Made by a program: the position numbers and the translations under genes | Notes under the pieces: generated by a model | What the model was told of the DNA's origin: nothing | Seen by the model: only the letters and a program-made list of their open reading frames with translations | The model's database searches: none | NCBI GenBank assembly: GCA_029433365.1 | Contig: JAQTHZ010000001.1 | Location: 310,001-374,000 of the forward strand | Reading direction: 5' to 3' | DNA: 64,000 nucleotides | From: Orbaceae bacterium ESL0721 | GTDB lineage: Bacteria; Pseudomonadota; Gammaproteobacteria; Enterobacterales; Orbaceae | Shown here: positions 46,354 through 56,906 of the stretch, one piece after another | Position numbering within the stretch: position 1 is the stretch's first letter | Layout of the letters: every line of letters starts with the position of its first letter

Positions 46354-46485
46354 GAGATAATAGCTTTTATTTAGTAGCAAATAATTATTAACAGGTAGTG
46401 TAATTTACAAAAAAAATAGTTAAGGCGAGTTTAATGTTTCAAGATAAATTAAACTTGCCTTAAAATTAAGATCAAATTAATTACA

Positions 46486-46527
46486 ATGTTTTAGGGTTAC
46501 TGTTTTGGGATTGATGTTTTAGGGTTG
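46486..46527 (-). repeat. Three tandem 14-base copies containing the dispersed word
   Basis: ATGTTTTAGGGTTA, CTGTTTTGGGATTG and ATGTTTTAGGGTTG are contiguous. The first and third contain exact copies of the 13-base word (on the minus strand AACCCTAAAACAT); the middle one is degraded. This shows the word can be amplified in tandem. Confidence 0.88.
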
Positions 46528-46685
46528 ACGTCTCTATTGGTTGAGAAGTGAAATCAAAATATTAATCTTAGTCTAATAATTAATAAATTCTCTTATGTAA
46601 ATCTGTATCTCATTAAGATTGCTTATGCTAAAATAGCGCCGTCCTATATTCAAATAGATAACCATTTAAATTTCTCACATCTACT

Positions 46686-46760
46686 CTTTAATCGTAAAAA
46701 ACTATATTAGTAAAAACTATAACCGTAAAACTTTAATCGTAAAAACTTTAATCTTAAAAA
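46686..46760. repeat. Five 15-base degenerate tandem repeats just before rimO
   Basis: CTTTAATCGTAAAAA, ACTATATTAGTAAAA, ACTATAACCGTAAAA, CTTTAATCGTAAAAA and CTTTAATCTTAAAAA run without gaps up to the base before CTATG, where the rimO start codon begins. The ribosome-binding region of rimO is therefore made of repeat sequence and lacks a clear Shine-Dalgarno. Confidence 0.9.
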
Positions 46761-46762
46761 CT

Positions 46763-48085
46763 ATGAATAATATCTCTCCAACAATTGGGTTTGTTAGCTT
46801 AGGTTGTCCTAAAAATTTGGTTGACTCTGAAAGAATTTTAACCGAACTACGTACGCAAGGTTATCAAGTTGTCCCAAGTTATGACAATGCTGATTTAGTT
46901 ATTGTCAATACTTGTGGCTTTATTGATAGTGCTGTGCAGGAGTCACTTGAAGCGATTGGTGAAGCGCTTGATGAAAATGGCAAGGTCATCGTAACAGGCT
47001 GCCTAGGTGCTAAAGAGGATCAGATCCGAACAGTGCACCCAAAAGTACTCGAAATCTCTGGTCCACACAGTTATGAAACCGTGCTAAGCCATGTTAATAA
47101 ATATGCACCAAAACCTAAATATGATCCCTATACCAGTTTAATACCAGAACAAGGCATTAAACTTACCCCTAAACACTATGCCTATCTAAAAATTTCGGAA
47201 GGGTGTAACCACCGCTGCACATTCTGCATTATCCCCTCTCTACGTGGCGATATGGTGAGTCGACCAATTGGGAACGTCCTTGATGAAGCAAAACGGTTAG
47301 CCGATAGTGGGGTTAAAGAGCTACTCGTCATCGCTCAAGATACCTCCGCCTATGGGGTTGATACTCAAAATAGAACGCACTTTTGGAATGGTATGCCACT
47401 AAAAACGGATATACAGACACTCTGTGAGCAACTAGCCACTTTGGGTATTTGGGTTCGTTTACACTATGTCTACCCTTACCCATCTGTTGATAATCTCATA
47501 CCACTTATGGCTGAAGGCAAAATCCTCCCATATTTAGATGTACCACTACAGCACGCTAGCCCAACTATTTTAAAGTCAATGAAAAGGCCAGGAAGTATTG
47601 AAAAAACGCTTGAACGAATTCAAAAATGGCGTGAGATCTGCCCTGATATTACATTACGTTCTACCTTTATTGTTGGCTATCCAGGTGAAACTGATCAAGA
47701 TTTTGAGATGTTGCTCGATTTTCTAACTAAAGCAGAGTTAGATCGAGTCGGCTGTTTTCAATATAGTCCTGTTGAAGGCGCCGCCGCAAATTCATTAAAA
47801 TACCCAGTACCAGATGAGATTAAACAGCAACGTTTCGACCGATTTATGCAGTTACAACAAAAAATTTCGGCCAATAAACTGCAACGCAAAATTGGTAAAA
47901 CAGTTCAGGTCATTATTGATGAGATTGATGAAGAGGGTGCCATCGGTCGTAGTATGGCTGATGCCCCCGAAATTGACGGTGTTGTCTACCTAAATGAAGA
48001 GCAGAATGTTAAAGTCGGTGATATTGTGCAAGTTACCATTACACATGCTGATGAGTATGATTTATGGGGAACGGTTGAACCGTAA
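46763..48085 (+). CDS. rimO: Ribosomal protein S12 methylthiotransferase
   Basis: 440 residues. The radical-SAM cluster is in [18 protein letters not shown]. The N-terminal MTTase domain has [28 protein letters not shown] and [10 protein letters not shown] with the second cluster's cysteines. A C-terminal TRAM domain ends at LWGTVEP. It methylthiolates the conserved aspartate of S12. The start ATG 46763 lies directly behind a 15-base repeat array and has no evident Shine-Dalgarno. mdtK follows after 12 bases. Confidence 0.95.
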   Translation: MNNISPTIGFVSLGCPKNLVDSERILTELRTQGYQVVPSYDNADLVIVNTCGFIDSAVQESLEAIGEALDENGKVIVTGCLGAKEDQIRTVHPKVLEISGPHSYETVLSHVNKYAPKPKYDPYTSLIPEQGIKLTPKHYAYLKISEGCNHRCTFCIIPSLRGDMVSRPIGNVLDEAKRLADSGVKELLVIAQDTSAYGVDTQNRTHFWNGMPLKTDIQTLCEQLATLGIWVRLHYVYPYPSVDNLIPLMAEGKILPYLDVPLQHASPTILKSMKRPGSIEKTLERIQKWREICPDITLRSTFIVGYPGETDQDFEMLLDFLTKAELDRVGCFQYSPVEGAAANSLKYPVPDEIKQQRFDRFMQLQQKISANKLQRKIGKTVQVIIDEIDEEGAIGRSMADAPEIDGVVYLNEEQNVKVGDIVQVTITHADEYDLWGTVEP

Positions 48086-48097
48086 AAAGAGATAAAA

Positions 48098-49495
48098 ATG
48101 TTTATTAAAAACAAAAATCTTAATGAAGCTGGCAATATAATCAAACTTGCTGTACCTGTCATTTTGGCGCAAATTGCGCAAACTGCAATAACCTTTGTTG
48201 ACACCATTATGGCGGGGCACTATAGTGCCACAGCGCTATCTGGGGTCGCTATTGCTGTCTCAATCTGGTTACCAACTATCCTATTTGGTCAGGGGCTACT
48301 ATCGGTATTAACGCCGATCATTGCCAATCTTAATGGTGCATCCAAACGTGAGCAGATTGCTGTTCAGACGAGGCAAGGGCTAATTATTGCGACCATTTTA
48401 TCGATATTGATGATGATCTTTCTCTATCACGCCGATAAACTTATCACCATCCGCAGCACGATCGATAACCCAATTGATCCAGAGATGGTCACCGTTGCGG
48501 TACACTTTTTACGCGCAATAATGTGGGGCGCGCCTGGTTTCCTCTATTTTCTGGTTTATCGCAACCAATGCGAAGGGCTATCTAATACTAAACCGGCAAT
48601 GGTGATTATGGCTATTGCACTAATCGCAAATATTCCGATCAACTATATCCTAATTTACGGGAAATTAGGGCTACCCGCTTTTGGTGGAGTTGGGTGTGGA
48701 ATCACAGCTGCTATTATCTTCTGGTTAATGTTTATTTTGATAAAAATCTTCACCTTAATAACTGACAGCCAGCAGGATATTCGAAAGAGACCTTATACAA
48801 AATTTATCGATATTCATGTCATTAAAAGAATTATTGTTTTAGGGATTCCACTTGCTTTAGCCTACTTTTTTGAGGTGAGTCTTTTTGCAGTCGTCGCACT
48901 ATTGATCGCACCACTTGGGCAGATTGTGGTAGCTGCACATCAGATCATTTTTACCATTAGCAGTATGACATTTGCCATTCCGTTATCTTTAGGTGTCGCG
49001 ACAAGTATTCGAGTCGGTTACCTACTTGGTAAGCAAGAGCCGCTATTAGCTAAACATACAACCTACATTAGCCTCACAATTGCGTTAATCATGGCAACGG
49101 TTATTGCCCTATCGCTAGTCATCTTTAAATCATCATTTATTGGTGTCTTTACCAATGAAAGTGCTGTTTATACAATCTGTATGCAACTCATTATTTTATT
49201 GGCAATCTATCAAGTGTTTGACTATTTACAAGTGGTTGCAAGTAATGTACTTAGAGGATATAAAGATACCAAAAGTATCTTACTTATCACGCTATTTTCA
49301 TACTGGATTGTCGGCTTACCGGTAGGTTATGTTTTAGGGTTAACTAATCTACTCACCCCTACTCCACTTGGTGCGGCTGGCTTTTGGATTGGATTTATTA
49401 CTGGATTATCAATAGCAGCCGTTTTATTGATGAGCCGAATGGTCTACATCCAAAAACAACCTAACTCGGTAATTTTAAAACGTGCAGCAAAGTAG
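48098..49495 (+). CDS. mdtK: Multidrug efflux protein MdtK/NorM (MATE family)
   Basis: 465 residues with twelve predicted membrane helices. The opening LAVPVILAQIAQTAITFVDTIMAGHYSATALSGVA and SIWLPTILFGQGLL closely follow E. coli MdtK and Vibrio NorM. MATE proteins expel cationic drugs and dyes using Na+ or H+. It is co-directional with rimO (12-base gap) and is followed by a terminator. Codons at 49329-49343 contain an exact copy of the 13-base word with its two extra flanking bases. Confidence 0.9.
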   Translation: MFIKNKNLNEAGNIIKLAVPVILAQIAQTAITFVDTIMAGHYSATALSGVAIAVSIWLPTILFGQGLLSVLTPIIANLNGASKREQIAVQTRQGLIIATILSILMMIFLYHADKLITIRSTIDNPIDPEMVTVAVHFLRAIMWGAPGFLYFLVYRNQCEGLSNTKPAMVIMAIALIANIPINYILIYGKLGLPAFGGVGCGITAAIIFWLMFILIKIFTLITDSQQDIRKRPYTKFIDIHVIKRIIVLGIPLALAYFFEVSLFAVVALLIAPLGQIVVAAHQIIFTISSMTFAIPLSLGVATSIRVGYLLGKQEPLLAKHTTYISLTIALIMATVIALSLVIFKSSFIGVFTNESAVYTICMQLIILLAIYQVFDYLQVVASNVLRGYKDTKSILLITLFSYWIVGLPVGYVLGLTNLLTPTPLGAAGFWIGFITGLSIAAVLLMSRMVYIQKQPNSVILKRAAK

Positions 49496-49553
49496 ATTAT
49501 TGATTGATTAATTAACTGATCGATTGATCTATTAATAAATAGATATAAAAAAA

Positions 49554-49577
49554 GAGGGGCTAAAAATCCCCTCTTTT
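49554..49577. terminator. Bidirectional Rho-independent terminator after mdtK
   Basis: GAGGGG (49554-49559) pairs with CCCCTC (49568-49573). Seven A precede and four T follow, so both mdtK and the convergent transketolase gene could use it. Confidence 0.8.
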
Positions 49578-49669
49578 AATTTTTCACTTATTTATTATCT
49601 TTTTTCCCCATTCAAAATTCTTTATTTCAAAGCTTTTTGTTTAAAGTAATGAACCGGAAAAGAGCGATG

Positions 49670-51676
49670 CTATTTTAATAACTGCTCAGCTTCAGCTAAA
49701 ACATGTTCAACGGTAAAACCAAACTCTTTAAATAATTGCTCAGCAGGACCTGATTCACCAAAGGTGGTCATACCGATGATTTTGCCATCTAAGCCAACAT
49801 ATTTATACATTGAATCAACAATTCCGGCCTCAATTGCTAAACGTGCTGTTACTTTAGCCGGTAATACTGACTCACGATATGCTGCATCTTGTTTATCAAA
49901 GGTATCGGTTGACGGCATAGAGACAACACGTACTTTTTTCCCTTTTTCGGTTAAAACGGTATAAGTTTCAACTGCAAGTTCCACCTCTGAACCTGTTGCA
50001 ATTAAAATAAGTTCTGGTGTACCAGAACAATCTTTTAAGATGTAACCACCACGTGCAACATCTAATAACTGCTGCTCGGTTCGATCTTGCTGTTTTAAAT
50101 TCTGCCTTGAGAAGATCAGTGCAGTAGGTCCATCTTTATATTCAACGGCAAATTTCCAAGCAACTGCTGACTCCACTTGGTCACAAGGTCGCCATGTACT
50201 AAGATTTGGTGTCACACGTAAAATTGCCATCTGCTCAACAGGTTGATGCGTAGGACCATCTTCACCTAAACCAATAGAGTCATGCGTATAGACAAACAGT
50301 GTACGGATCTTCATTAATGCTGCCATACGTACTGCATTACGGGCATACTCCATAAACATTAAGAATGTTGCACCATAAGGGATAAATCCTCCATGCAGCG
50401 TAATACCATTCATAATTGCTGACATACCAAATTCACGCACACCGTAATGAATATAGTTACCATCTGGATTGTGTAGAATCTCTTTTGAACCCGACCACAT
50501 GGTAAGATTACTTGGTGCTAAATCTGCTGATCCACCTAAAAACTCAGGTAGTTCAGGCGCATAGGCTTCAATGGCGTTTTGTGATGCTTTACGCGTAGCA
50601 ATTGTTGCTGGATTTGCTTGTAGTTTTTTAATAAATTCAAATGAACTCTCTTGCCAATTATCAGGTAGATCGCCACTCATACGGCGCGTAAACTCTTTTG
50701 CAAGTTCAGGAAATGCTTTTGCATAGGCTGCAAAACGTTCATTCCACTCTGATTCAATCTGCTCGCCTTTAGGTTTAGCATCCCAAGCAGCGTAATAATC
50801 TTTAGGAATCTCAAATGGTGGATATTGCCAACCTAATTGCTCTCTTGTTGCCGCAATTTCGGCATCACCTAACGGTGCTCCATGGCTATCATGGCTACCC
50901 GCTTTATTTGGTGAACCAAAACCGATGACAGTTTTACACATTAAAAGTGATGGTTTATCAGTAACCGCTTGTGCCTCTTCAATCGCCTGCTTAATTGCCT
51001 CTGCATCATGACCATCAATATCACGAATCACATGCCAATGGTAAGCTTCAAAACGTTTAGCCGTATCATCAGTAAACCACCCATCAACCTCACCGTCGAT
51101 AGAGATGCCGTTATCATCATAAAAGGCAATTAATTTACCTAATTTTAAAGTTCCTGCTAATGAGCAGACTTCATGAGAGACACCCTCCATCATACAACCA
51201 TCACCCATAAATACATAAGTGTGGTGGTCAACAATGGTATGTCCCGGTCTATTAAACTGTGCGGCTAAAGTTCTTTCCGCAATTGCCATACCTACTGCAT
51301 TGGCAATACCTTGACCTAGCGGACCCGTTGTTGTCTCTATACCAGAGACATAACCATATTCAGGATGACCAGCTGTTTTTGAATGTAACTGACGGAAATT
51401 TTTAAGATCATTAATAGAGAGATCATAACCAGTAAGGTGTAATAGGCTGTAAATAAGCATCGAAGCATGCCCATTAGAGAGGACAAAACGGTCACGGTCA
51501 GCCCATTTAGGATTAGATGGATTGTGACGTAAAAAACTGCGCCATAACACCTCTGCCATATCTGCCATTCCCATTGGCGCACCCGGATGCCCTGATTTTG
51601 CTCGCTGGACACTATCCATGCTAAGCGCTCTTATCGCATTGGCAAGCTCACGATGTGAAACTGTTGTTGCATTCAT
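49670..51676 (-). CDS. tktA: Transketolase
   Basis: 668 residues, full length. Thiamine-diphosphate-binding residues lie in [20 protein letters not shown]...[10 protein letters not shown], with [18 protein letters not shown] near the N-terminus, [19 protein letters not shown] in the middle, and the C-terminal domain after residue ~530. It interconverts sugar phosphates in the non-oxidative pentose phosphate pathway. It follows the transaldolase gene on the same strand with a ~110-base gap, so they may be co-transcribed. Its products also feed PdxS substrates. Confidence 0.97.
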   Translation of the reverse strand: MNATTVSHRELANAIRALSMDSVQRAKSGHPGAPMGMADMAEVLWRSFLRHNPSNPKWADRDRFVLSNGHASMLIYSLLHLTGYDLSINDLKNFRQLHSKTAGHPEYGYVSGIETTTGPLGQGIANAVGMAIAERTLAAQFNRPGHTIVDHHTYVFMGDGCMMEGVSHEVCSLAGTLKLGKLIAFYDDNGISIDGEVDGWFTDDTAKRFEAYHWHVIRDIDGHDAEAIKQAIEEAQAVTDKPSLLMCKTVIGFGSPNKAGSHDSHGAPLGDAEIAATREQLGWQYPPFEIPKDYYAAWDAKPKGEQIESEWNERFAAYAKAFPELAKEFTRRMSGDLPDNWQESSFEFIKKLQANPATIATRKASQNAIEAYAPELPEFLGGSADLAPSNLTMWSGSKEILHNPDGNYIHYGVREFGMSAIMNGITLHGGFIPYGATFLMFMEYARNAVRMAALMKIRTLFVYTHDSIGLGEDGPTHQPVEQMAILRVTPNLSTWRPCDQVESAVAWKFAVEYKDGPTALIFSRQNLKQQDRTEQQLLDVARGGYILKDCSGTPELILIATGSEVELAVETYTVLTEKGKKVRVVSMPSTDTFDKQDAAYRESVLPAKVTARLAIEAGIVDSMYKYVGLDGKIIGMTTFGESGPAEQLFKEFGFTVEHVLAEAEQLLK

Positions 51677-51786
51677 CTATTTTATTCTCCAAAAAAATTC
51701 GAAGAGCTTGGCAACAGATCGCCATCACTCTTTTTTTAATCTATTCAATCTATGGTTAACTTTAAACTAATTTGCTTTAACTAACG

Positions 51787-52740
51787 TTACTTTAATAATG
51801 TATTAACCATATCTTCAAGTTTGCCCTGATCCACTGCAAAAGCACGAATACCTTCGGCTAATTTTTCAACCGCCATCGCATCACTATTGTGCTGCCATCT
51901 AAATTCTGCCTCACTCATCGGCGCAGGACGGGCAACTATTTTTTGATCTGGATTTAATTGACGGGTAACTGGTGCATTTGACTGCTTCATCTCTGCCAAA
52001 AGATTTGGAGAGATAGTTAATCTATCACATCCAGCTAACGCTAAAATTTGATCAACTTTACGGAAACTGGCACCCATTACAACAGTTTTATAGTCGTGCT
52101 GTTTATAATAGTTGTAAATATTACGCACTGATATAACACCTGGATCCTCAGCAGCAATATAGGGTTCTAGTGGTTTTCTCGCTTGATACCAGTCATAAAT
52201 ACGACCAACAAATGGGGAGATCAAGAAGACATTTACCTCAGCACAAGCTCTTGCTTGGGCAAAAGAGAAGAGTAGCGTTAAATTACAGTTTATCCCCTCT
52301 TTCTCTAACACTTCGGCTGCTTTAATTCCTTCCCAAGTTGAAGCTATTTTAATCAAAATTCTCGATTTATCGATACCCTTCTCTTTATATAACTCAATTA
52401 ATTTACGTGCTTTATCAATACAAGCCTGTTTATCAAATGATAGACGTGCATCAACTTCAGTGGATATGCGACCAGGAATAATTTTTAAAATTTCAGCACC
52501 AATATTAACAGCAATAAGATCACAGGCGTTACTTAGTACCGTCTCTTTTGATCCACCGATCGCTTTTGCCTTCAGAATGGCAGACTGAATTAAAGATTGA
52601 TATTGAGGTAGTTGTGCAGCTTTTAAAACTAGTGAGGGATTGGTTGTTGCATCTTCAGGAGAGAACTGTTTAATTGAATCGATATCACCAGTATCAGCAA
52701 CAACAATGGTAAACTTCTTTAATTCATCTAATTGACTCAT
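51787..52740 (-). CDS. tal: Transaldolase
   Basis: 317 residues, the usual length of class I Tal[17 protein letters not shown] is at the N-terminus, the Schiff-base lysine is in [20 protein letters not shown] (~residue 133), and [18 protein letters not shown] and [12 protein letters not shown] are conserved. It transfers a dihydroxyacetone unit between sugar phosphates. Together with the transketolase downstream it makes a tal-tkt pair, common where the pentose phosphate pathway is important. Confidence 0.96.
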   Translation of the reverse strand: MSQLDELKKFTIVVADTGDIDSIKQFSPEDATTNPSLVLKAAQLPQYQSLIQSAILKAKAIGGSKETVLSNACDLIAVNIGAEILKIIPGRISTEVDARLSFDKQACIDKARKLIELYKEKGIDKSRILIKIASTWEGIKAAEVLEKEGINCNLTLLFSFAQARACAEVNVFLISPFVGRIYDWYQARKPLEPYIAAEDPGVISVRNIYNYYKQHDYKTVVMGASFRKVDQILALAGCDRLTISPNLLAEMKQSNAPVTRQLNPDQKIVARPAPMSEAEFRWQHNSDAMAVEKLAEGIRAFAVDQGKLEDMVNTLLK

Positions 52741-52900
52741 ATTTTTTCCTTATATAGAGTTATATAAATAGAGCAGACTATAGCGGATCAATTATAGTAA
52801 TATTTAATCCAGAATAAAATGCTTTCATTATGATGGATATCGCAAAAAATAGGATCGACTATTTTTAAATTTAACAAAAATTCTTATTAAAACAACCATC

Positions 52901-52913
52901 AACCCTAAAACAT
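52901..52913 (+). repeat. Dispersed 13-base word, exact copy
   Basis: AACCCTAAAACAT, five bases beyond the rhlE stop codon. Confidence 0.8.
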
Positions 52914-52918
52914 TGGCT

Positions 52919-54208
52919 TTAATTTATCTTTTGAGATTTAGCAGATCTATTTGTTGGTTTTGGCGTTTTGTTAGATTTAACGACGCTATTTTTACCCCCT
53001 CTGCCACCCCTCTTAATTCTCAATTTTTGGTCACTTACGGTGGGTTTAATATTTGGGTTAACAGCAAAACCATCTGTTGTCAGTTCTGGAATTTTTGCTT
53101 TTACTAAACGCTCAATCGCTTTTAACTGCGGTAATTCATCAATAGAGACCAATGATATGGCTTGACCGTGATTTTGTGCTCGACCAGTACGACCAATCCG
53201 ATGGACATAATCCTCTGCTACTTGAGGCAGTTCATAATTGACCACAAATGGAAGCAACTCAATATCTAACCCACGCGCAGCGATATCGGTCGCAACTAAG
53301 GCGGTAATCTCTCCACTTTTAAAATCAGCAAGTGCTTTTGTTCTTGCACCTTGACTCTTGTTACCATGAATTGCAGCCGCTTTAATGCCATCTTTATTGA
53401 GTTGGTCGGCTAAATGGTTTGCACCATATTTGGTACGCGTAAAGATCAACACTTGTCGCCACTGATCACGCCCAATCAAATAGGAGAGCAGTTCTCGTTT
53501 TCGGCTCTTATCAACTCGATGAACATACTGTGTAATCTGTTCAGAGGTGCTATTTGTCCTAGCAACTGCCACAACTTCGGGTGAAGTTAATATTGATTTT
53601 GATAACTGTTTTATCTCATCAGAAAAAGTGGCTGAAAAGAGCAGATTTTGCCGTTTTTTTGGTAATTTAGCGATTACACGGCGAATGTCATGGATAAATC
53701 CCATATCCAACATACGATCAGCTTCATCAAGGACTAAAATCTTAACCGTTGAGAGATCAACAGCATTTTTTTGAACAAGATCTAATAACCTACCTGGCGT
53801 TGCAACCAAAATATCAACGCCACCACGTAACTTCATCATCTGGGGATTAATACTTACACCACCAAATGCAACTAAAGATCGGACTGATAGATAACGGCTA
53901 TAGTCACGAATATTCTCCCAGATCTGGGCAGCTAATTCCCGTGTTGGTGCCAAAATCAGTGCATATAAAGGGCGTTTCCCTTGCTTGAACTCTTTTTGTT
54001 TATCTGTTTGTAAATTAACTAGTTTTTGTAAAATAGGGAGCGAAAAACCAGCCGTTTTACCGGTACCTGTCTGGGCACTCGCCATTAAATCTTTACCAGC
54101 TAAAATAAGAGGAATTGCTTGTTCTTGGATAGGTGTTGGGTTTTGAAACTGTTGATCTTGAACGGCTTTTAAAATCTCGGTATCTAAACCGAGCGAGTCA
54201 AATGACAT
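52919..54208 (-). CDS. rhlE: DEAD-box RNA helicase RhlE
   Basis: About 429 residues from [19 protein letters not shown] 54208 has AAGGA upstream and matches the RhlE start, so an 11-codon longer version is rejected. Helicase motifs are [13 protein letters not shown] (Q), [12 protein letters not shown] (I), PTRELAAQI (Ia), [13 protein letters not shown] (II), FSATFSD (III) and HRIGRTGRA (VI). A short basic tail rich in Gly, Lys and Ser follows. It remodels RNA, for example in ribosome assembly. The tail is shorter than in some relatives. Confidence 0.92.
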   Translation of the reverse strand: MSFDSLGLDTEILKAVQDQQFQNPTPIQEQAIPLILAGKDLMASAQTGTGKTAGFSLPILQKLVNLQTDKQKEFKQGKRPLYALILAPTRELAAQIWENIRDYSRYLSVRSLVAFGGVSINPQMMKLRGGVDILVATPGRLLDLVQKNAVDLSTVKILVLDEADRMLDMGFIHDIRRVIAKLPKKRQNLLFSATFSDEIKQLSKSILTSPEVVAVARTNSTSEQITQYVHRVDKSRKRELLSYLIGRDQWRQVLIFTRTKYGANHLADQLNKDGIKAAAIHGNKSQGARTKALADFKSGEITALVATDIAARGLDIELLPFVVNYELPQVAEDYVHRIGRTGRAQNHGQAISLVSIDELPQLKAIERLVKAKIPELTTDGFAVNPNIKPTVSDQKLRIKRGGRGGKNSVVKSNKTPKPTNRSAKSQKIN

Positions 54209-54377
54209 GGAGTGATCCTTGCATATCAGAAAGTTACTCACAGCATTATAAAATAATTATGTGAACCTGCCCACAAATTATAGATAAGAAATACACGACT
54301 GCTTGGTGAGGGTATAAAATTAATCTGTTTTAAATTGATACATAACTTCATCAACACTAACTAGATGGGAGAACAAT

Positions 54378-55634
54378 ATGCAATTTAAATTTAGTCATGC
54401 CGCAGTCACACTATCGTTACTATTATCAACCGCAGTCGTTGAAGCCAATCAAACAGAAGATAATTATACGCTCGAACAGGTAGTAATCTTTAGCCGACAT
54501 GGCATAAGAGCACCACTAGCAACACCAAGCAGTTCATTAGGTAAATTAACCCCACATCAATGGGCAAATTGGGAGACACCAGCAGGCTATTTAACTGTCA
54601 AAGGGGGCGCATTAGAGAACTATTTTGGTCACTACTTAGATAGATGGCTAATCAACAATAAGTTGCTCAATGAGAATAAATGCCCAAGCGAGAAAGATGT
54701 CTACATCTATGCTAATGGTTTCCAAAGAACTATCGCGACCGCACAAAATATCGCCGTCGGCGCCTTCCCTGGATGTAACGTTACTGTTCACCATAATGAA
54801 AAAATCAACACTATGGATCCACTATTTAGTTTAAATATTAAAGATGACAGTGAAAAATATAGGCAAGAGGCAACCGCATCGATCAACCAATCAGCTGGCG
54901 ATGGCGGTGTCAAAGGTCTTAATCAACGTTTAACACCGATCTATCAAACCATCACCAAAATCATCGACTACCCAAAATCAGCAAACTGTTTAGTTGACAA
55001 AAAATGTGACTTCCTTGCAGAAAATAGCACAATTAAAATTGAAAAAGGTCAAGAACCTAGCATTTCAGGACCACTCGACACAGGGAGATCAATCGCGGAT
55101 GCATTTATATTGCAATACTATGAAGGGGCACCTCTAAATGAGATTGCATGGGGTAAAATCAACTCAACTAAAGAGCTAGATCAAATAGTATCAATTAAAG
55201 AGTACTATAATAATGTCATATTTGGCGCGCCGGTAATTGCAAAGCAGGTGGCGAAAAATCTCTTAACTTTTATTAGTAATACCTTTAATAAAACGGATAA
55301 TAAGGTGACACTCTTAGTCGGTCATGACTCAAATATCGCCTCAATTATCTCTGCTTTAGGGATCAAACCGTATAAACTCCCAAACCAATTCGAAACCACT
55401 CCAATTGGCGGTAAAATCCTATTTGAAAAATGGAAAGATAACAACACAGGTAAAAATCTATTGAAGATTCAATACTTTTACCAATCAACCAAACAACTAG
55501 CCAACATGGAACAACTAACAGAAAAAAATCCACCTCAAATAGTCACCCTCGAAATGAAAAACTGCCCAATTGATAAAAATGGTTTTTGTGATTTTGATAA
55601 GTTTATCAACTATCTAAATAATATTACAAGTTAA
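54378..55634 (+). CDS. agp: Periplasmic glucose-1-phosphatase Agp
   Basis: 418 residues. A signal peptide (MQFKFSHAAVTLSLLLSTAVVEA) precedes the catalytic motif FSRHGIRAPLATP; the proton donor region is VGHDSNIASIISALG. The parts TPAGYLTVKGGALENYFGHY, GPLDTGRSIADAFILQYYEG and TPIGGKILFEKW follow E. coli Agp closely. It hydrolyses glucose 1-phosphate and has some phytase activity in the periplasm. It has RHGIRAP where E. coli Agp has RHNLRAP, so it keeps the more typical histidine acid phosphatase motif. A long hairpin follows the gene. Confidence 0.9.
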   Translation: MQFKFSHAAVTLSLLLSTAVVEANQTEDNYTLEQVVIFSRHGIRAPLATPSSSLGKLTPHQWANWETPAGYLTVKGGALENYFGHYLDRWLINNKLLNENKCPSEKDVYIYANGFQRTIATAQNIAVGAFPGCNVTVHHNEKINTMDPLFSLNIKDDSEKYRQEATASINQSAGDGGVKGLNQRLTPIYQTITKIIDYPKSANCLVDKKCDFLAENSTIKIEKGQEPSISGPLDTGRSIADAFILQYYEGAPLNEIAWGKINSTKELDQIVSIKEYYNNVIFGAPVIAKQVAKNLLTFISNTFNKTDNKVTLLVGHDSNIASIISALGIKPYKLPNQFETTPIGGKILFEKWKDNNTGKNLLKIQYFYQSTKQLANMEQLTEKNPPQIVTLEMKNCPIDKNGFCDFDKFINYLNNITS

Positions 55635-55681
55635 ATTAATTATTTAGCTTGCAATAATAATCTGCATAGATATAATCCATA

Positions 55682-55725
55682 ACAATATATAGTGTAATAT
55701 TAAAAAATAAAACACTATATATTGT
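55682..55725. terminator. 14-base perfect inverted repeat after agp
   Basis: ACAATATATAGTGT (55682-55695) and ACACTATATATTGT (55712-55725) can form a strong hairpin with a 16-base A-rich loop. CCCTCTTATT follows, not a T-run, so it is either a weak terminator of agp or a control site for the next small gene. Confidence 0.55.
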
Positions 55726-55765
55726 CCCTCTTATTAACAGGAAATAGAACAATATTGAAGATTAA

Positions 55766-56011
55766 ATGAAAAATACTAAAAAAACATCCGCTAAAGTTAC
55801 GTCTCAAGCTGCAAAAATATTGCATGACCCTAAAACATCTGCTATTCAAAAAAGCTTAGCGGGCTCTGCCCTCTCCCAAAGTGGAACCGATCACCAAACC
55901 GGCAAAAAAATGGAAGCAGTAGCCTCCAAAGTATTACATAGCCCTAAATATAGTAAAGAGACTAAATCATTAGCAGCATCTGTTTTATCGCAATCTAATA
56001 AAGAGCGCTAA
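55766..56011 (+). CDS. Small repeat-containing protein of unknown function
   Basis: 81 residues, basic, with two copies of one unit: residues ~11-41 (SQAAKILHDPKTSAIQKSLAG, then SALSQS) and ~50-79 (EAVASKVLHSPKYSKETKSLA, then SVLSQS). Proteins with this 'A..VL.....S...KSLAGS.LSQ' unit are scattered in proteobacteria, to my memory without known function. There is no signal peptide or membrane helix. The gene starts ~40 bases after the hairpin at 55682-55725; I see no strong Shine-Dalgarno (AGATTAA). It opens the accessory patch that ends at tRNA-Leu. Codons at 55826-55838 carry the 13-base word with one mismatch. Confidence 0.68.
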   Translation: MKNTKKTSAKVTSQAAKILHDPKTSAIQKSLAGSALSQSGTDHQTGKKMEAVASKVLHSPKYSKETKSLAASVLSQSNKER

Positions 56012-56318
56012 AATAGACAAAAATGGCCAATTATCCTGGTCATTTTTTTGAATAAAAAAAGAATTCTTAAATTAGCCACCAGCATCCCATTAGGTTCTTG
56101 GTTCCCTCTATATTTGTGATGACTCATAATAAAGGTAATATCATCGAGCAAATCACACAGTAAACCCATCGCATTATTGACCATCTCATTATATAACACA
56201 TCACCATCGACTTTTCTAAAACATTGGAGATAAATGCCTCTCGAGTGCTTGATTAAGTGAGTTTTTTCATGACTTCATCAACTGATTTTTCCGTCACTGT
56301 AACGAATGGATTATTCAT
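56008..56318 (-). pseudogene. Broken small gene, frameshifted
   Basis: On the minus strand an ATG at 56318 with AAGGGA upstream opens MNNPFVTVTEKSVDEVMKKL and then hits a stop after ~22 codons. In another frame directly after it the sequence continues as a plausible soluble helix, VDGDVLYNEMVNNAMGLLCD and then LLDDITFIMSHHK, to about 56008. This looks like one small gene split by a frameshift, with the last residues running into decayed sequence. I do not recognise the family. Together with the integrase stub it suggests a decayed integrated element. Confidence 0.5.
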
Positions 56319-56377
56319 AGCTATTCCCTTTTATGACAACCCAGTAAAAATGATTGAGAGGTATCATGCTAATTTGA

Positions 56378-56671
56378 GTGACAAGAATTATTGATCGAGA
56401 CGATTTTAAAAGGGCATGCATGAGAGCTGGAATTGAAAATTTCCGTTTTCATGACTTACGTCATACATGGGCGAGCTGGCATGTCCAAGCGGGGACACCA
56501 CTCTATACGCTCAAAAATCTTGGCGGATGGGAGACGTTAGAGATGGTGAAAAAATATGCCCACTTGAATGCTGATCATATGCTCGAATATGCAGATCACG
56601 TCACATTTACGGCACAAAACGCTATTCCTAATGAAACAAAGTACATAAATCAAACAATAAAATCTGCGTAA
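56378..56671 (+). pseudogene. C-terminal remnant of a tyrosine integrase
   Basis: About 97 residues remain. They carry the integrase box: [16 protein letters not shown] (His-x-x-Arg), [12 protein letters not shown] (the Trp/His position) and [13 protein letters not shown] with the nucleophile tyrosine. The N-terminal arm-binding and core-binding domains and the first catalytic arginine are missing, and a stop codon precedes the GTG at 56378. It therefore cannot recombine DNA. It ends 15 bases from the 3' end of tRNA-Leu, a usual integration site, so it marks an old insertion of a phage or island. Confidence 0.85.
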
Positions 56672-56685
56672 CCCATTGATTTTAT

Positions 56686-56772
56686 TGGTGCCTGAGGTCG
56701 GACTCGAACCGACACGCTTTTAAGGGCGGCGGATTTTGAATCCGCTGCGTCTACCGATTTCGCCACTCAGGC
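56686..56772 (-). tRNA. tRNA-Leu (CAA)
   Basis: Reading the minus strand, GCCTGAG pairs with CTCAGGC and is followed by an encoded ACCA. The anticodon stem-loop GCGGA-TTCAAAA-TCCGC gives anticodon CAA. There is a long variable arm (CGCCCTTAAAAGCG) typical of leucine tRNAs. The T arm is GTCGGTTCGAGTCCGAC. Length 87. An integrase stub adjoins its 3' end. Confidence 0.95.
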
Positions 56773-56906
56773 AGAGGAAGATATGAGAAAAGAAATAGAC
56801 GTTGGCATTATACCGAGCTGGCAATTATCTGCAATAGATATTACCTTTAAGTCAATTGCTTGACTAAAAAAACAACATTTATTTGCAAGGTTTATATATA
56901 GATTAA

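Larger units (their letters stand above)
46354..46762. other. Repeat-rich gap between mutS and rimO
   Basis: About 410 bases with two different tandem arrays (46486-46527 and 46686-46760). An extended -10 type promoter, TATGCTAAAAT (46624-46634), lies between them and probably drives rimO. No gene is seen. Confidence 0.65.

Noticed and set aside
49501-49553. GATT repeats after mdtK as a repeat element
   Set aside because: Short, irregular and explained by AT-rich low complexity.
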